A DNA stretch of 64,000 nt, taken from assembly GCA_037783545.1 (NCBI GenBank), contig JBBELK010000298.1, forward strand, positions 2,170,001 to 2,234,000, read 5' to 3'. The stretch's first letter is position 1, and each line of letters begins with the position of its first letter. The notes beneath the pieces are model-generated. The model did not search any database. It was given only the letters and a program-made list of their open reading frames with translations, and was not told the origin of the DNA. This document shows, in pieces, positions 1 through 10,800 of the stretch. The DNA comes from Henricia sp. BOLD:AAB3569. Its lineage: Eukaryota > Echinodermata > Asteroidea > Spinulosida > Echinasteridae. A program made the position numbers and the translations under genes.

Positions 1-1161
1 ACACGGTCACATACAAAGTCATAATACTTGTAACAGAAAAAGAAACAAATAATATTTGATCTAGTACATGTAGTAGCCCCTTGGCATATGGGTTTAGGTT
101 TTGAGTTGCTTTTGTGAGCTACATCCATTTTGTCTCAATAACAAAACATATTAAGTATATTGCGTCTGATGCAGACCAATGACAAGACAAATTCAAATGA
201 AAACACAGAAAATATTGCATTTTACTTAATGCATATATACTGATGTACAATGTAGTTTGGTAGTGATACAGGTTATGTATCACGGAATGCAGCATACGTA
301 TTTCAGTTTGGTTCCTGACATAGAAGAGAGATGCAAAAGGTCAGCAAAATTAAAGATAGTATACATGATTGGTAAACTGTTACAAATAGTTTTATCCCCC
401 TGTGTGATTTAAGATATGCATGATTAAAACCAACCCGAGCAAAAACCAGCTCGGTACTTTGTCTAACTTTTGAAAAAACGGTCAAAAAAGGGTTTGCAGT
501 CATTTCGCACCAAAACCATTTTCGCTTTGAACCGCGGCCTGTGCACGAAGGGGTTTTGGAGCGATATAGTGTTTGGACTAAGTGATTTGGGGCAAAATGG
601 CACTCGGGCGAAGTGGTTTGAGTAAGGTTTTCCTGGTCAAATGGTCGATTAAAATTTTGGGAATCTGTTAAGAAATCTGAAGAAAAAAAATCCTTTTTAA
701 GCTAAGTAATGGGTGCTCGTGCATATTTATTTCTGAAACAGATAGTCCAATATTTATCCTGCAAACCTAGCAATTGGTCTTGGGAGACTAACAAAAAGCC
801 AACAAGCTTTGAACAAAATTAAACAAACTGATTTGTCAAACGAACTAATAAAAAAAAATCTCCTGCATTTGGCAAACATGAGCAAGATCGACCACTGGTC
901 AAATGTCATCCTGGCAAAATACAGACACAAAAAACGTGCCAGTGCAAATGCCTTGGATAAGTCAAATTGTTCTGCACAAAACATTGCATCAACTCAATAC
1001 CTGATGGGTACCAGTGACCAGTATGACAGTGCCCTGTGGGCCGGTTCCAAATGGTCGACCAGACACGACTAACCATCGTTGACAAGAGTGCATTCGGTTG
1101 GCATTAGTCTAACTATAGTCGTGAATCGAACTTGCCCCTATCACTGACTTGAAATCCATCG
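1..1161. other. Downstream flank of PGAM5
   Basis: No gene recognised. AT-rich with scattered short repeats. Small ORFs here overlap each other on both strands and show no family motif. The PGAM5 3' UTR should occupy part of it. Confidence 0.5.
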
Positions 1162-1312
1162 CTATGCCGCGCTCATCTTGGACGGTGGCATATGACCGCT
1201 ATCTCCTAGATGCCGTAGAGACACTCGTCCACTCGGCCTGATGGCTAGCCACGTAATACTGCCATGGTTGAGGCTCATGCGTAGCCAGGCCTCGGGTGGG
1301 AACTGCATAGCC
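1162..1312 (-). CDS. PGAM5: PGAM5 exon 5 (C terminus and stop)
   Basis: The acceptor TTTCAG precedes the base completing Arg. The exon encodes [15 protein letters not shown], then [20 protein letters not shown] and [13 protein letters not shown], then TAG at 1164-1162. This is the most conserved C-terminal block of PGAM5. Confidence 0.95.
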
Positions 1313-4300
1313 CTGAAAGGAAGGAAGAAAAATAGAGAGAGAAGAATTAATAACATTTAACTACTTGACGCCAGAGGGCGTGTAAAACACGTTCAGGAAA
1401 TGTATAGTCACAGGGGCGGCTGACGAGTTAAAATGTTAGCTTTGCAGCCGTCTTCCATGGTTGACGTGGTCCACTATTCATTTGTACACACCGTGTCTAA
1501 AAAAGACAGACTTCGCACAATTTCTTGAAAACAAGGACACACTTTTTAATTGTTTTCTCGGGAATGTAGATGGTACTGAGGTACTGAGCTGACATATACA
1601 CATGCTGGTTTTTATCATACACATCCTTAATCACACATGGAGATAGGGGCCGTCCATAAAGTACATACCCACGGACGAGGGAGGGGGGCTTAGAGCCAGT
1701 GCGTACACCCAACGTTAAAGTATATGGGTGACGTCACTAATTTTGCGTACAAGAGGGGAAAGGGGGTCTAACAAGTCGGTATTTCGTGCGTACATACTGT
1801 ATGGATGGCCGGCTCCATAACGCCGTTTGTAGGTTTTCGAATCTTTTCATTCAATCCTTTTAATCTTTCATTCAATTTGTTGTATATTTACCTGCATGTG
1901 AAGTACCTGATGACATTAGCATGACAAACTAGAATTTCATAACTATCTTTGACTTGCTCAGAATCCGCTCTGTGGAAGTATTTCCTGAAGGCCGCCTCGA
2001 TACGAGCCCCATCCTCGTAAAACTGCTGAAGGGGATACATACATAAAGAAAAGTGAAGTCTTAATCTTTGTTACCATCTTTTTCAATCACCTGATAAAAG
2101 GAGGCATGGTTATACAACTCCTTGCATTGTCTTTTTTCATATTCCCAGATTCATTCATTTGGTGATTAGATCACAAGTTTCAACTTATTGTTCTTGAGTA
2201 ATAGCGCCCATCGTATCATTTGCAATGACCCCAAATTTGCAATGACCCCAAATTTGCAATGACCCCAAATTGTCAAGAGAGAACTTTAATACTCAAAGTG
2301 TTGATAGCAATAGTGACAAGCACTACATGATTTTATTTCTGTCCTTTTTAAATGTGCACATGCATTTTGTTTACCATTCACTTAAAGGAGCTTGTCCAGA
2401 TTTTTTTCAGAAAATGCATTTTTTTCTAACCCAACAATCATATAAAAATACCTCCAAAAATACTAACCATTGAAAGAAAACAGGAAATTTTCAATCTTCA
2501 ATTTGGATGTGGAAGCAAAACGATTGATGCGATCACTACACTGCTTTATGGAACTGGATAAATTAGTCAGCAAAACATCTGTGTTTTTTTTTATGATATC
2601 CTTAAAAATACACAGATTGACAGTGCGAAATTTGAGAATGGTAATGAGAAAAATATAAAAAATGATATGGTATCAAAATCTCAACACCCATGGGAACAAA
2701 TTGGGGGGGGGGGGGGTGGTCAAAAAATGTGATCTGGGTCCTTTTTCATAAAAGTTAAAAACATTCTTAAGTGGATTTAGGAACAATAAAATATAATTTT
2801 TCCTATCTTTACAAACATGAGTTAAGAATGTTTATTTAAGAATGTTTCTAAGTGGGCTTTATGAAATAGGACCCAGGGTCCTATTTCACAAAAGTTAAAA
2901 ACATTCTTAAAGGGCCTGTGACATGCTAAACAACTTTGTGCCTAAGCTTTGCTTCATAATGACGGATTACTTGTTCAGCAAGACATACTATTGTTCGTTT
3001 GGATGTAAAATCAATAAAAGGTGGCCTTTTTCAACTTTGAAGATTTCATTGCAATATATCACAGACAGAGGGCGCTGTTTTGAGTGCATCACATAAGGAA
3101 GACAGAAGGAAAAAGTTAAGGAAAAACATAAGACTTCAAGTTGGACTTGTGGCAAATTGCTGCAGTTTCTACCCCCAGTTTTGTCATGGCTTACAGCAGG
3201 CAACATGTAAAACAAACTCAAACAGCCATGGATTACAAAAGTTTCAGGAAAGTTGAGAAAAAGTGGAATCTTTTGTGCACAGTTAAATGTGATTTTCCTG
3301 TGTTTGCCTCTTGTGACATAGTGACCTTGGTCATGAATATGCATATTTTCATTAGCATAAAAACTAAAAACCTTTGTTTTAACCCCCAAAGCAAGCTCCA
3401 AATAGGATTTTTATGACTTTAACTGAGTAGAGTGGTTTTAAAGCATAGATTTCATTGATAACAATCCTAAATAAGGGGCCCATTAAGTGGATTTAGGAAC
3501 AATAAAATTTAATTTTCCCTATCTTTAAAAGCATGAGTTAAGAATGTTTATTTAGGAATGTTTCTAAATGGGCTTTATGAAATAGGACCCTGGACACTTC
3601 TTTAAAATGGTTTTAAACTTCACCAATGAAATAACAAGCATACCTTCAATTCTGGTTTCCAGTGCCCAACCGGCGGTTCTGGTGGTATTGGGGCGCCCTC
3701 CCGCAGCATATCGCACACACCTCTTGGAACATTTGGAATGCTCTTGGCAATAATATCAGCAGTCTCTTTTGCCCTTGTCATGGTGGAATTGATCATTAAT
3801 GTATAAGGGTGGTCTAGTTCCTTTAGTCGCTTCCCTGTCAAGACTGCTTGTTCCCTTCCTTCAAAAAAAAAAAGAGAAACGGTGTTTTCATAAGGTCTAA
3901 TGACGTCACTGCAGTACAACAATGAGATGACCACAAGAGGGCGGGCTATCTTTGCAATAATTTGTTTATCATCATATTTCGCTGTTCCGTTGTAGTTTAC
4001 AGGAAAAATGTACAGAAAAATTACGTTGGACGAGTGTTTTGCTGTTTAAAAGAATCATCGGAAAAGAACGACCACAGCACTAAATTCTGGAGATTCCAGG
4101 GACTTTTATGGTAAGTTTTTCAATGTTTAAAGGGCCAGGATTTTTATCAATCAAATCTATGCTTTAGAACCACTCTACTCAGTTAAAGTCATAAAAATCC
4201 TATTTGGAGCTGGCTTTGGGGGTTAAAACAAAGGTTTTTAGTTTTTATGCTAATGCCAATATGCATATTCATGACCAAGGTCACTATGTCACAAGAGGCA

Positions 4301-5422
4301 AACACAGGAAAATCACATTTAACAGTGCACAAAAGATTCCACTTTTTTCTCAATTTTCCTGAAACATTTGTAATCCATGGCTGTTTGAGTTTGTTTTACA
4401 TGTTGCCTGCTGTAAGCCATAACAAAACTGGGGGTAGAAACTGCAGCAATTTGCCACAAGTCCAACTTGAAGTCTTATGTTTTTTCTTAACTTTTCCCTT
4501 CTGTCTTCCTTATGTGATGCACTCAAAACAGCGCCCTCTGTCTGTGATTTATTGCAGTGAAATCTTCAAAGTTGAAAAAGGCCACCTTTTATTGATTTTA
4601 CATCCAAACGAACAATAGTATGTCTTGCTGAACAAGTAATCCGTCATTATGAAGCAAAGCTCAGGCACAAAGTTGTTTAGCATGTCACAGGCCCTTTAAT
4701 TTCAAAGGTGAAATTTCAGATTTGAGAACGGCCCCCATCTTGGTTCTGCAGGATGGGCAAGATGGCGCCGTGGAGAATAAAACTTGATCAGCTAAAAGTG
4801 ATTCATCACGTCCCAATGTAAACGTCAGAAAATCACTTTTAGCCTTCTAAAAGTAGGCCGAAGTGACCTGTGGCCAATTTCATGGCACTGCTAAGCACAA
4901 AAATTTGCTTAGCACAGGATTTATTTGCTTTATTTTGCAAAAATGGATTGTCAGCCAAAATCGTATAAAGTGATGTGTATTGAAAGGTATTCTCCTATTC
5001 TTGACAAGAACACAAGTTGGCGTATAATTTTGGCTGGCAATCCATTTTATAAAGCAAATAAATCCTGTGCTAAGCAAATTGTTATGGAGGTGTTATGGCC
5101 GAGCGGTCTAGCGCGTCGAACTCAAGTTGCGTGCCAGTACTAGAATGTGGGTTCGATTCCGGGCCGTGACACTTGTGCTCTTGAGCAAGGCACTTAATCA
5201 CACTTGTTCCGTCCTTCGGAAGGGATGTAAAGCCGTTGGTCCAGTGTGTTACATGTAACGCACTTTAAAGATCCCAGAGCATTCTTTCGTGAAGAGTAAG
5301 GGGAGGGATTCCCCGGTGTCTCTGGCCGTTTCTAATTCAACTTAGAAGTTGATCGTTATTCAAATATCTATGTTAATTGATCCCATTCCTGTAATTGGCG
5401 GTTTTTCCGCTGTTGGATGTGG

Positions 5423-5473
<51 letters not shown>

Positions 5474-6885
5474 ATTGTTGTGCTTAGCAGCGCCATGGAA
5501 TTGGCCCCAGCCCCTTATTTTCATAATCCTCCAGCCTGTAGTTTTTACCTTGAGCTGTGAGCACTCTCTTTTCATCCGTTTCCGCATTGACTTCATAATG
5601 ACCATGTCGAATCAGTATTACATGGTGTGTTGCTGTGGGCTTGAGTTTCTGAATCAAGGCACTGTACTGAGCTCCGTCTAGTTCTGTCTTGTTGGCAGCC
5701 AGTAGACTTTCTGGCTCTCTCCTGGGAAACACAATGAGAAAACAAGGGTTTTTTCCGTATACATTGAACAAAGATTTGAAGGAAATTACAATGTACCTCC
5801 TGGAATCAACAGATAATATAATTTTAAGATATACTTCCCACTTGCACTTTTGTTGCAAATGTTGCTTTTCTGTAGAAAAATCACATTTTCTCCTTCAAAA
5901 ATTGCATTCAGTTAGTGCACAAGATTTCCATTCATGTCGCGCTTACTCACGGACTGCTTGCGCCGTACTTTTGTGCATTACTTTATGCAGTAATTTTATA
6001 ATTTATTTATCTCAGAAATCAAATGCAACATTTCCGACAGAAGTGCAAGTGGGAAGTAGGCTATATATTAAAATTGGATGATCTGTTGATTCCAGGAGGT
6101 AAATTTTTTTCAAATCTTTGTTCAATGTATACGGGAAAAAATTACCAAAGTCAAAGAAATAAAGCAGGTGGCGAGGTCACGTCACAGACCCGGGCTGCGT
6201 TCCAAACACGTGAACAGTTTGTTAACGTTGGCGCCAACGTTTGCTCATGTGGAATGGATTGTTTGCCAAAATACATTGTCAAGATGGCGGCGCCCACAGT
6301 CACAACAATCATACCGACGTTGTAATGTGGCTTTCCACTGCTTTCCAATTTTTTGAAGAGATGTGACACATTGCTATTGGTTGTGTATCGCCAGCGATAA
6401 GGAGAAAACCACGAAAGGTGCAATTTATTTGTCATTTTTCAATTTGCAAAACATCGTCAGTCGTCTTTCATGTCGCGTGTGCCATTTTGAAATGCCTAGC
6501 GAACATGGCGAACAACTCAAAAGTTTGTTGGCCAACGTTGGTGGCGCACATTACGTTCCACTCGAATTGTTGGCCAATGTTGCCAACGTTTGCAAACGTT
6601 CGCGTGTTTGGAACGCAGCCCTGGCGACTATGCTGACATCTACCTTACTACTAAATAAAAGCGAAATATTATTCTTCAACACAGTATAGGCCAATACCTA
6701 TCCCAGTTGGATTCCCATTTGCAACTGGGCGAGTAACCGGTGGTCCATGACGCGAGAGCTGTGGGTAGCAACTCGCTGTCCCCCTCGCTAGTTTTGTACA
6801 CCACGGCCGCTGCTGCAACCCCGGTCGTTACACCACAAAGAACCACTTTTCCAACACGTAGGAAGTGCCGAAAGTGTGTAGACAT
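1162..6885 (-). CDS. PGAM5: PGAM5, mitochondrial Ser/Thr protein phosphatase (5 coding exons, complete)
   Basis: Joined coding exons 6885-6698, 5721-5549, 3858-3644, 2025-1892 and 1312-1162 give 286 aa, close to the 289 aa of the long human form. All junctions have GT/AG and matching phases. The family is a phosphoglycerate-mutase fold that works as a Ser/Thr/His phosphatase at mitochondrial membranes, in mitophagy, fission and cell-death signalling. Residues about 11-30 form a hydrophobic membrane anchor. The NWDRREP motif (multimerization region in vertebrates) follows near residues 60-66. The phosphohistidine motif LIRHGHY is in exon 2 and the second catalytic His is in VCHANVIRY in exon 4. 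The last exon carries the very conserved QFPPEAWLR and [15 protein letters not shown] block. The vertebrate KEAP1-binding NxESGE motif is absent. It is divergent from HGH1 and shares its upstream region. The nearest minus-strand AATAAA after the stop is at 731-726; its use is untested. Confidence 0.95.
1640..1815. repeat. Dispersed repeat with GGGGCCGTCCATAAAGTA end
   Basis: The string GGGGCCGTCCATAAA at about 1646-1660 recurs at 51117-51131 and in reverse near 34044-34062 (TACTTTATGGACGACCCC). It marks a dispersed inverted-end element in PGAM5 intron 4, with its opposite end near 1790-1815. Confidence 0.5.
1892..2025 (-). CDS. PGAM5: PGAM5 exon 4 (second catalytic His)
   Basis: The acceptor CCTTCAG precedes CAG. 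The exon encodes [16 protein letters not shown] and [15 protein letters not shown], which carries the conserved catalytic histidine. The donor AG|GTAAAT splits an Arg codon. It was found by homology and phase, being too short to stand out as an ORF. Confidence 0.93.
2219..2269. repeat. Tandem 17-bp triplication
   Basis: Three head-to-tail units of TTTGCAATGACCCCAAA. The same motif marks one end of the repeat family at 28945 and 58604, so an element end was locally triplicated. Confidence 0.9.
2736..2874. mobile_element. 139-bp MITE with GGGTCCT ends, intact
   Basis: Ends are GGGTCCT(T/A)TTTCA and TGAAATAGGACCC, inverted. A second copy lies immediately downstream and is split by another element. 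This copy preserves the empty site CATTCTTAAGTGG. Confidence 0.85.
2876..3590. mobile_element. Second GGGTCCT-end MITE, split by an insertion
   Basis: The two halves are 2876-2910 and 3483-3590. They match the intact copy at 2736-2874 on both sides of a 570-bp insertion. Confidence 0.85.
2911..3482 (-). mobile_element. TTAA-type element, copy A
   Basis: Starts AGGGCCTGTGACATGC and sits between TTAA at 2907-2910 and TTAA at 3483-3486. The interior matches copies at 4131-4695 (opposite strand), 47303-47872 and, diverged, 18833-19374. It is in PGAM5 intron 3. Open frames inside are shared by the copies but are not a recognised protein. Confidence 0.9.
3644..3858 (-). CDS. PGAM5: PGAM5 exon 3
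   Basis: It encodes [18 protein letters not shown]-like [14 protein letters not shown] and [21 protein letters not shown], all strong PGAM5 signatures. The donor is AAG|GTATGC, phase 0. The acceptor follows a T-rich tract. Large inverted copies of one repeat family flank this exon. Confidence 0.95.
4131..4695 (+). mobile_element. TTAA-type element, copy B
   Basis: Same family as copy A, opposite orientation, in PGAM5 intron 2. TTAA at 4127-4130 and 4696-4699; ends AGGGCC and GGCCCT. Confidence 0.9.
4871..5507. mobile_element. Inverted-repeat MITE interrupted by a SINE
   Basis: Left arm GGCCAATTTCATGGCACTGC / CTAAGCACA and right arm TGTGCTTAGCAGCGCCATGG are inverted. A second inner inverted pair (TTTGCTTAGCACAGGATTT) lies inside. 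The SINE at 5084-5471 splits the right arm. Confidence 0.8.
5084..5471 (+). mobile_element. tRNA-derived SINE (family A) with (AAAT)n tail
   Basis: The head has a tRNA-like A box (TGGCCGAGCGGTCTAGCG) and B box (GGTTCGATTCC), followed by a tRNA-unrelated body ending GGTGTCTCTGGCCGTTTCTA and a tail of about 13 AAAT repeats. An 8-bp target duplication AAATTGTT flanks it at 5076-5083 and 5472-5479. It is not a functional tRNA gene. Confidence 0.9.
5549..5721 (-). CDS. PGAM5: PGAM5 exon 2 (RHG catalytic motif)
   Basis: The acceptor TTTCCCAG precedes the base that completes the split Arg. The exon encodes RREPESLL, then the phosphatase motif [10 protein letters not shown], and ends in LTAQ plus one base of Gly before GTAAAA. 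Vertebrate PGAM5 has RHS here; this protein keeps the ancestral RHG. Confidence 0.93.
5749..6141. mobile_element. Foldback MITE with about 110-bp arms
   Basis: Left arm (from TTTTTCCGTATACATTGAAC) and right arm (to GTTCAATGTATACGGGAAAA) are inverted and contain CTCCTGGAATCAACAGAT and CACTTGCACTT. It lies 28 bp upstream of PGAM5 exon 2. A second copy at about 62858-63335 is split by a SINE. Confidence 0.85.
6192..6621. mobile_element. MITE with GGGCTGCGTTCCAAACACG ends
   Basis: The ends GGGCTGCGTTCCAAACACG and CGTGTTTGGAACGCAGCCC-like are inverted, about 30 bp long. It is in PGAM5 intron 1. The terminal sequence resembles hAT-type nonautonomous elements; superfamily is an inference. Confidence 0.85.
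6698..6885 (-). CDS. PGAM5: PGAM5 exon 1 (start, membrane anchor)
   Basis: ATG at 6885-6883 with A at -3. It encodes the N-terminal hydrophobic stretch ([17 protein letters not shown]) and the start of the NWDRREP motif. The donor is AG|GTATTG and the arginine codon is split after two bases. The start is chosen because its length and hydrophobic segment match the family. Confidence 0.9.
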
Positions 6886-7223
6886 TGTGCTGTGTTAGTT
6901 GTTCACGCACGCGGTTTGTGAAAAAAAGAGAATAACGCAAGAAAAACCGACAAGAATAATAAATACTACCGGTAAATACAAAATGCACTGCGTAAACGTG
7001 TACACCAAAGTCACATGTGAAAAATGTAACCCTAGAGCGCCCTCCCGAGTCAAGCAGAGCTTAGTCAGACATCGACAGCACACACGTGTGAAAGCGGAGG
7101 ATGTGTGGATTCTCTGCCGGTCGCAAAAAGTTGGCAAATCACCGAGAAAAACACCCATTTCACCCTCTCTGGTTTTCAGTTTTCAGTTCCTGCGACTCAA
7201 AACTCTTTTGAGCATATTCTGTC
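6886..7223. promoter_or_regulatory. Head-to-head PGAM5/HGH1 promoter region
   Basis: This 338-bp gap separates two divergent start codons, so both 5' UTRs and core promoters must fit here unless there are upstream noncoding exons. I see no well-placed TATA box. A CACGTG E-box-like site sits at about 7083-7090. No interspersed repeat was recognised, unlike the introns on either side, which fits a constrained regulatory stretch. The bidirectional role is an inference. Confidence 0.6.
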
Positions 7224-7893
7224 ATGGCAGATCCTCACGTGGATGAGTTGGTTGACTTCCTTTCCGAGTCCGCACGCCCAGACTTGAAAGCGAGCGCCAT
7301 GCAGTATGTGCTGGGGCTGACGTCGCCTGCGGACGGTATACGATTGCTGCAATCGCACGCTAACTTGATCGAGGCGCTCGTGGCTCGTACTCGCGATTCG
7401 AACGAAAGGATTTCCGAGGACGCATACAAATGTCTCATCAACATAACAGGAACTATTGACGGTGTCGATAATCAAGACAACTGTGTTGTTGTCGTTATAC
7501 AAAAGAAGGATTTTTTATCGATTTTGCTAAAGGAGATTTTGGACAAAGTCAGTAAAAATGCAGATCATGCAAGTAAAGTTTTGTCAAATTTGACACGTAG
7601 TCCTTTTGGATGTAGACTTGCGATGGATGTTTTGGGAGAAGATGATTTTCCCGTTGACTTGGCAAAGTTGGTTGAGGCGTTCTGTGTCAAAGCCTACAAT
7701 GAGACGGGTGCGAATTTAGACTACTTGGGAATGGTTCTTTCAAACTTGACTCAATTGCCCGAGGCACGGGCATTTGTATTGGACAAGCAGAGATGTGTTG
7801 TGCAGAGGTTACTTCCCTATACGCAGTACGATGGCTCGGTTACCAGGAGGAAGGGGGCAGTGGGAGCTCTCAAGAACTGTTGCTTTGAAACAG
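7224..7893 (+). CDS. HGH1: HGH1 exon 1
   Basis: It encodes residues 1-223 of the armadillo body, ending in KNCCFET plus one base of the next codon. The donor is CAG|GTGGCG, a somewhat weak consensus. The frame stays open for 38 bp past the donor, but the family homology stops exactly at the junction. Confidence 0.93.
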
Positions 7894-10800
7894 GTGGCGA
7901 TGCATACAATAAACCCTTTCACAGTTATTGATGCTATATTGCTCACAGGGCAAAAGAACACTCATTGCTAAGCTCGGTTGTTCGGTGGAAGACTTTTGTG
8001 TCCTCGGGTCATTTGTTACGATCCACGTACAGCAACGCGTGTTCGAACTTCAAACTGCCTCGTAAACAAGATGGCATCAATAACACTGTGAAAGGCTTTA
8101 TTGGAAAGATGCCATACTATACGCATTCCAATACTTTTCCAATCAGCAGTTTGCTTTGCATTCTATAGAAATGATCCAACCGTACAACCAAACATGGGTT
8201 AAGAGAAAAATATAAAATCTAAAATCTAAACATTGATATCCGAACCTATTGATTGCTTTCCATGACGTAGAACATCGGGGAATGTTTGGTGGTCAACATT
8301 CACGCGCGCACATGGGCGCGCCACTAGACGCACATGGCCACGCGTAAAATATACTTACCAGCATGCGCGGGTTCAATAGGTTCAAATTCTTGAGCATGCA
8401 CTGCAGCTTGTAAAAACGAAAGTGCTTTTGCTTGATCACAATTTTTAGCCTGGATAAATACATTTTTATCTTTATCGATACAACAGCCATGGCACAACAA
8501 CTTAAAGCAAGGTTAAGTAACGGAGGTATTAAGTGCGACCAATGCGCTTTTATTGCTTTTTTGGCCGGTTATCACTCGAGCCACGTGGGTCATGAAAAAT
8601 GACAACCAAAATGGTGGATGGAAGGGGTGACGTCACCGAAAAGCAATCAATATGATTCCTGGCACATCAGACAGATGATCTACCAGCTGAGCTGGAAAGA
8701 ATTGCGAAGTTGATCATGGCTTCAGACCTTGTGTGCAAAACATATGAGATATGCTAAACAATTTCTAAGTGTTTCCCCACAAAATCTTCAAAATTTTCTC
8801 ACTAAAAACTTTGGGTTTTTCTATCAAATCTGCACAGTATACATGTAGTTTCAATGCGTGATAAGTCATTTTAAAGAAAAACAAATTCTAATCAACTTCT
8901 CAGCTTTTCATGGAACTTTGCTTTTGTCTCATTGATTTGTTATAAAGACTATAGACCTTATGCGTAGCGGCCATGATAGAGGACAGGTTTTCATATTTAA
9001 ATGATGTGACAATAGATCCACAATGTGCCTACTCGTGCATGACCCACTGTGACAATGTGATTGCCCTCTATCATGGCCGCTACGCATAAGGTCTATGCCG
9101 AGACAAACCTGAACAAATTACATCTATGGAGGAAATATCTTTTAAAACAAATATAAGTACATGTATGGTTCATGGGGAGTCATATCATTTTCTGCACAAG
9201 ATGACACTGCAGTTGCCAAATTTTTATAAGCTTGTACCTGCTTTTCAGGGCAACAAATCTGTTGGCTTGCAGGCACAGTTTGAATTGGTTAAAGCGTGTG
9301 TGGTCTAGTGGGTATGAAGCGGGACTCCCAATCAGAGGTTGTGGGTTCAAGCCCCACTTCAACCAACGTGTCTGTGTCCCTGGGCAAGGTACTTAATCCC
9401 AGTTGCCTCGTCAACCCAAGCGATACTTGGGAAGCTGTTAAGCTAAGGGGAATGCCACAATCTAACTTCTGATAGGGTTAAGCGCCTGGCCAGCAGCCAC
9501 CTAGTTAAAGCGAAATTGTTCTGGTGATTCCCTGATGGCAGCGGTAATATTGGTAACAGCGCCAGGAGCACCCTGCAGGGTGGACATGTGAGCTATATAA
9601 GAATCCACCTTTATTAATTTTATTATTTTCCTTTCTGAGTTTGTATAGTGACGGCAGTTAGTAATGGAGTCTAAACATTCACTGATAATTTGAAACGTCC
9701 ATTGCTATAGCACGGAAACAGGTCACTGGTTTTAGTGTAAACCAATAACCTTAGCAACACACAAACGGTGACATCTTCACCTTAGTACTAACTCTTCTCC
9801 CCTGATAAAGTTAAACACATTTTCCTTTCCACTGTTGAGATTTCCACAACTGGTTGCTAAGTGATGCCGTAGACATCTTACCCCATCTACTGCTGCCTCT
9901 GGCCGGCCCTGAGGAACTGACTGAGGAGGACATGGAGGGAATGCCAGAGGACTTGCAGTATCTGGAAGAAGACAAAAAGAGGGAACAAGATGCGGACATT
10001 AAGAGGATGCTAATGGAATCTATAATGCAGGTGGGATGGTGTCAGGGTTGCGTCAAGTTAGACTATGTCATTGTTGGATGAAATTCCCGAACACATTCTA
10101 TTAAAAAAATAAAGCAAACTTGACTGCCCAGGGGGATGGAGCAAACTATTGTCCCAAGGTGATCTTGAGATAGTATGCATTAGGCTTTTATTTCCCCGAA
10201 GCCACAAGCCGAGTAGAAATAGCAGCCTTCCGTCTCAAGATCATCGAAGGGCAGTAATTAAAGGCACAGGCTCGTCAGCAATGCCAAATTCATGCCGCGA
10301 AATACGCAGCTCCGTGTAGCAAAGGCATGTAGGCTGCATATTTTGTCACACGAATTGCTGACGAGCCTGTACCTTTAACACTATCATTGGAATAAAGGGC
10401 ATCAATATATCCGTTTTCTAAACATAATGTCATACAATTTTCTTTTGTCTAATGAATCATATTTTAGGACTAGGTTTTACCAAGATCAAATGTCCACTTA
10501 CCATAAATGCCTTGTCTGCGTAAACTTGAACAATGCTTGTTGCCTTATGTGCACGCATTACACACTCGAGATAGAACGTACACAGCTGAAAAATGTAAAT
10601 GTACTACTGTTTGATCTGAGGCGATTTTTACTCTCGCGATTTTGTTCTCGGGAATTGGTTGAACTAATCCAAGTCGCATCAGTGTATAAGGTAAACTACT
10701 GGTTCGTCAGGAATTCCATCACATGCATCTGTAGACATTTGGATAGTTGTGAACATTTTGTACATTTCTTTGAATACAGCTTTGCGGCACCAAATCTGGA

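Noticed and set aside
2988..3401. Open frames of over 100 codons recurring at 2988-3401, 4247-4618 and 47384-47737 with the same peptide
   Set aside because: They lie inside copies of one TTAA-flanked element in both orientations, have frame differences between copies and no known domain. The reading is open by chance in a young repeat.
5090..5165. tRNA-like sequence at 5090-5165 and similar ones at 9293, 11607, 15625, 24985, 20080
   Set aside because: A and B boxes are present but acceptor stems do not pair and SINE bodies with tails follow, so these are SINE heads rather than tRNA genes.
7894..7931. HGH1 ending at 7931 as an unspliced short protein
   Set aside because: Family homology stops at the GT at 7894 and resumes in phase at 9840, so the read-through to 7931 is intron.
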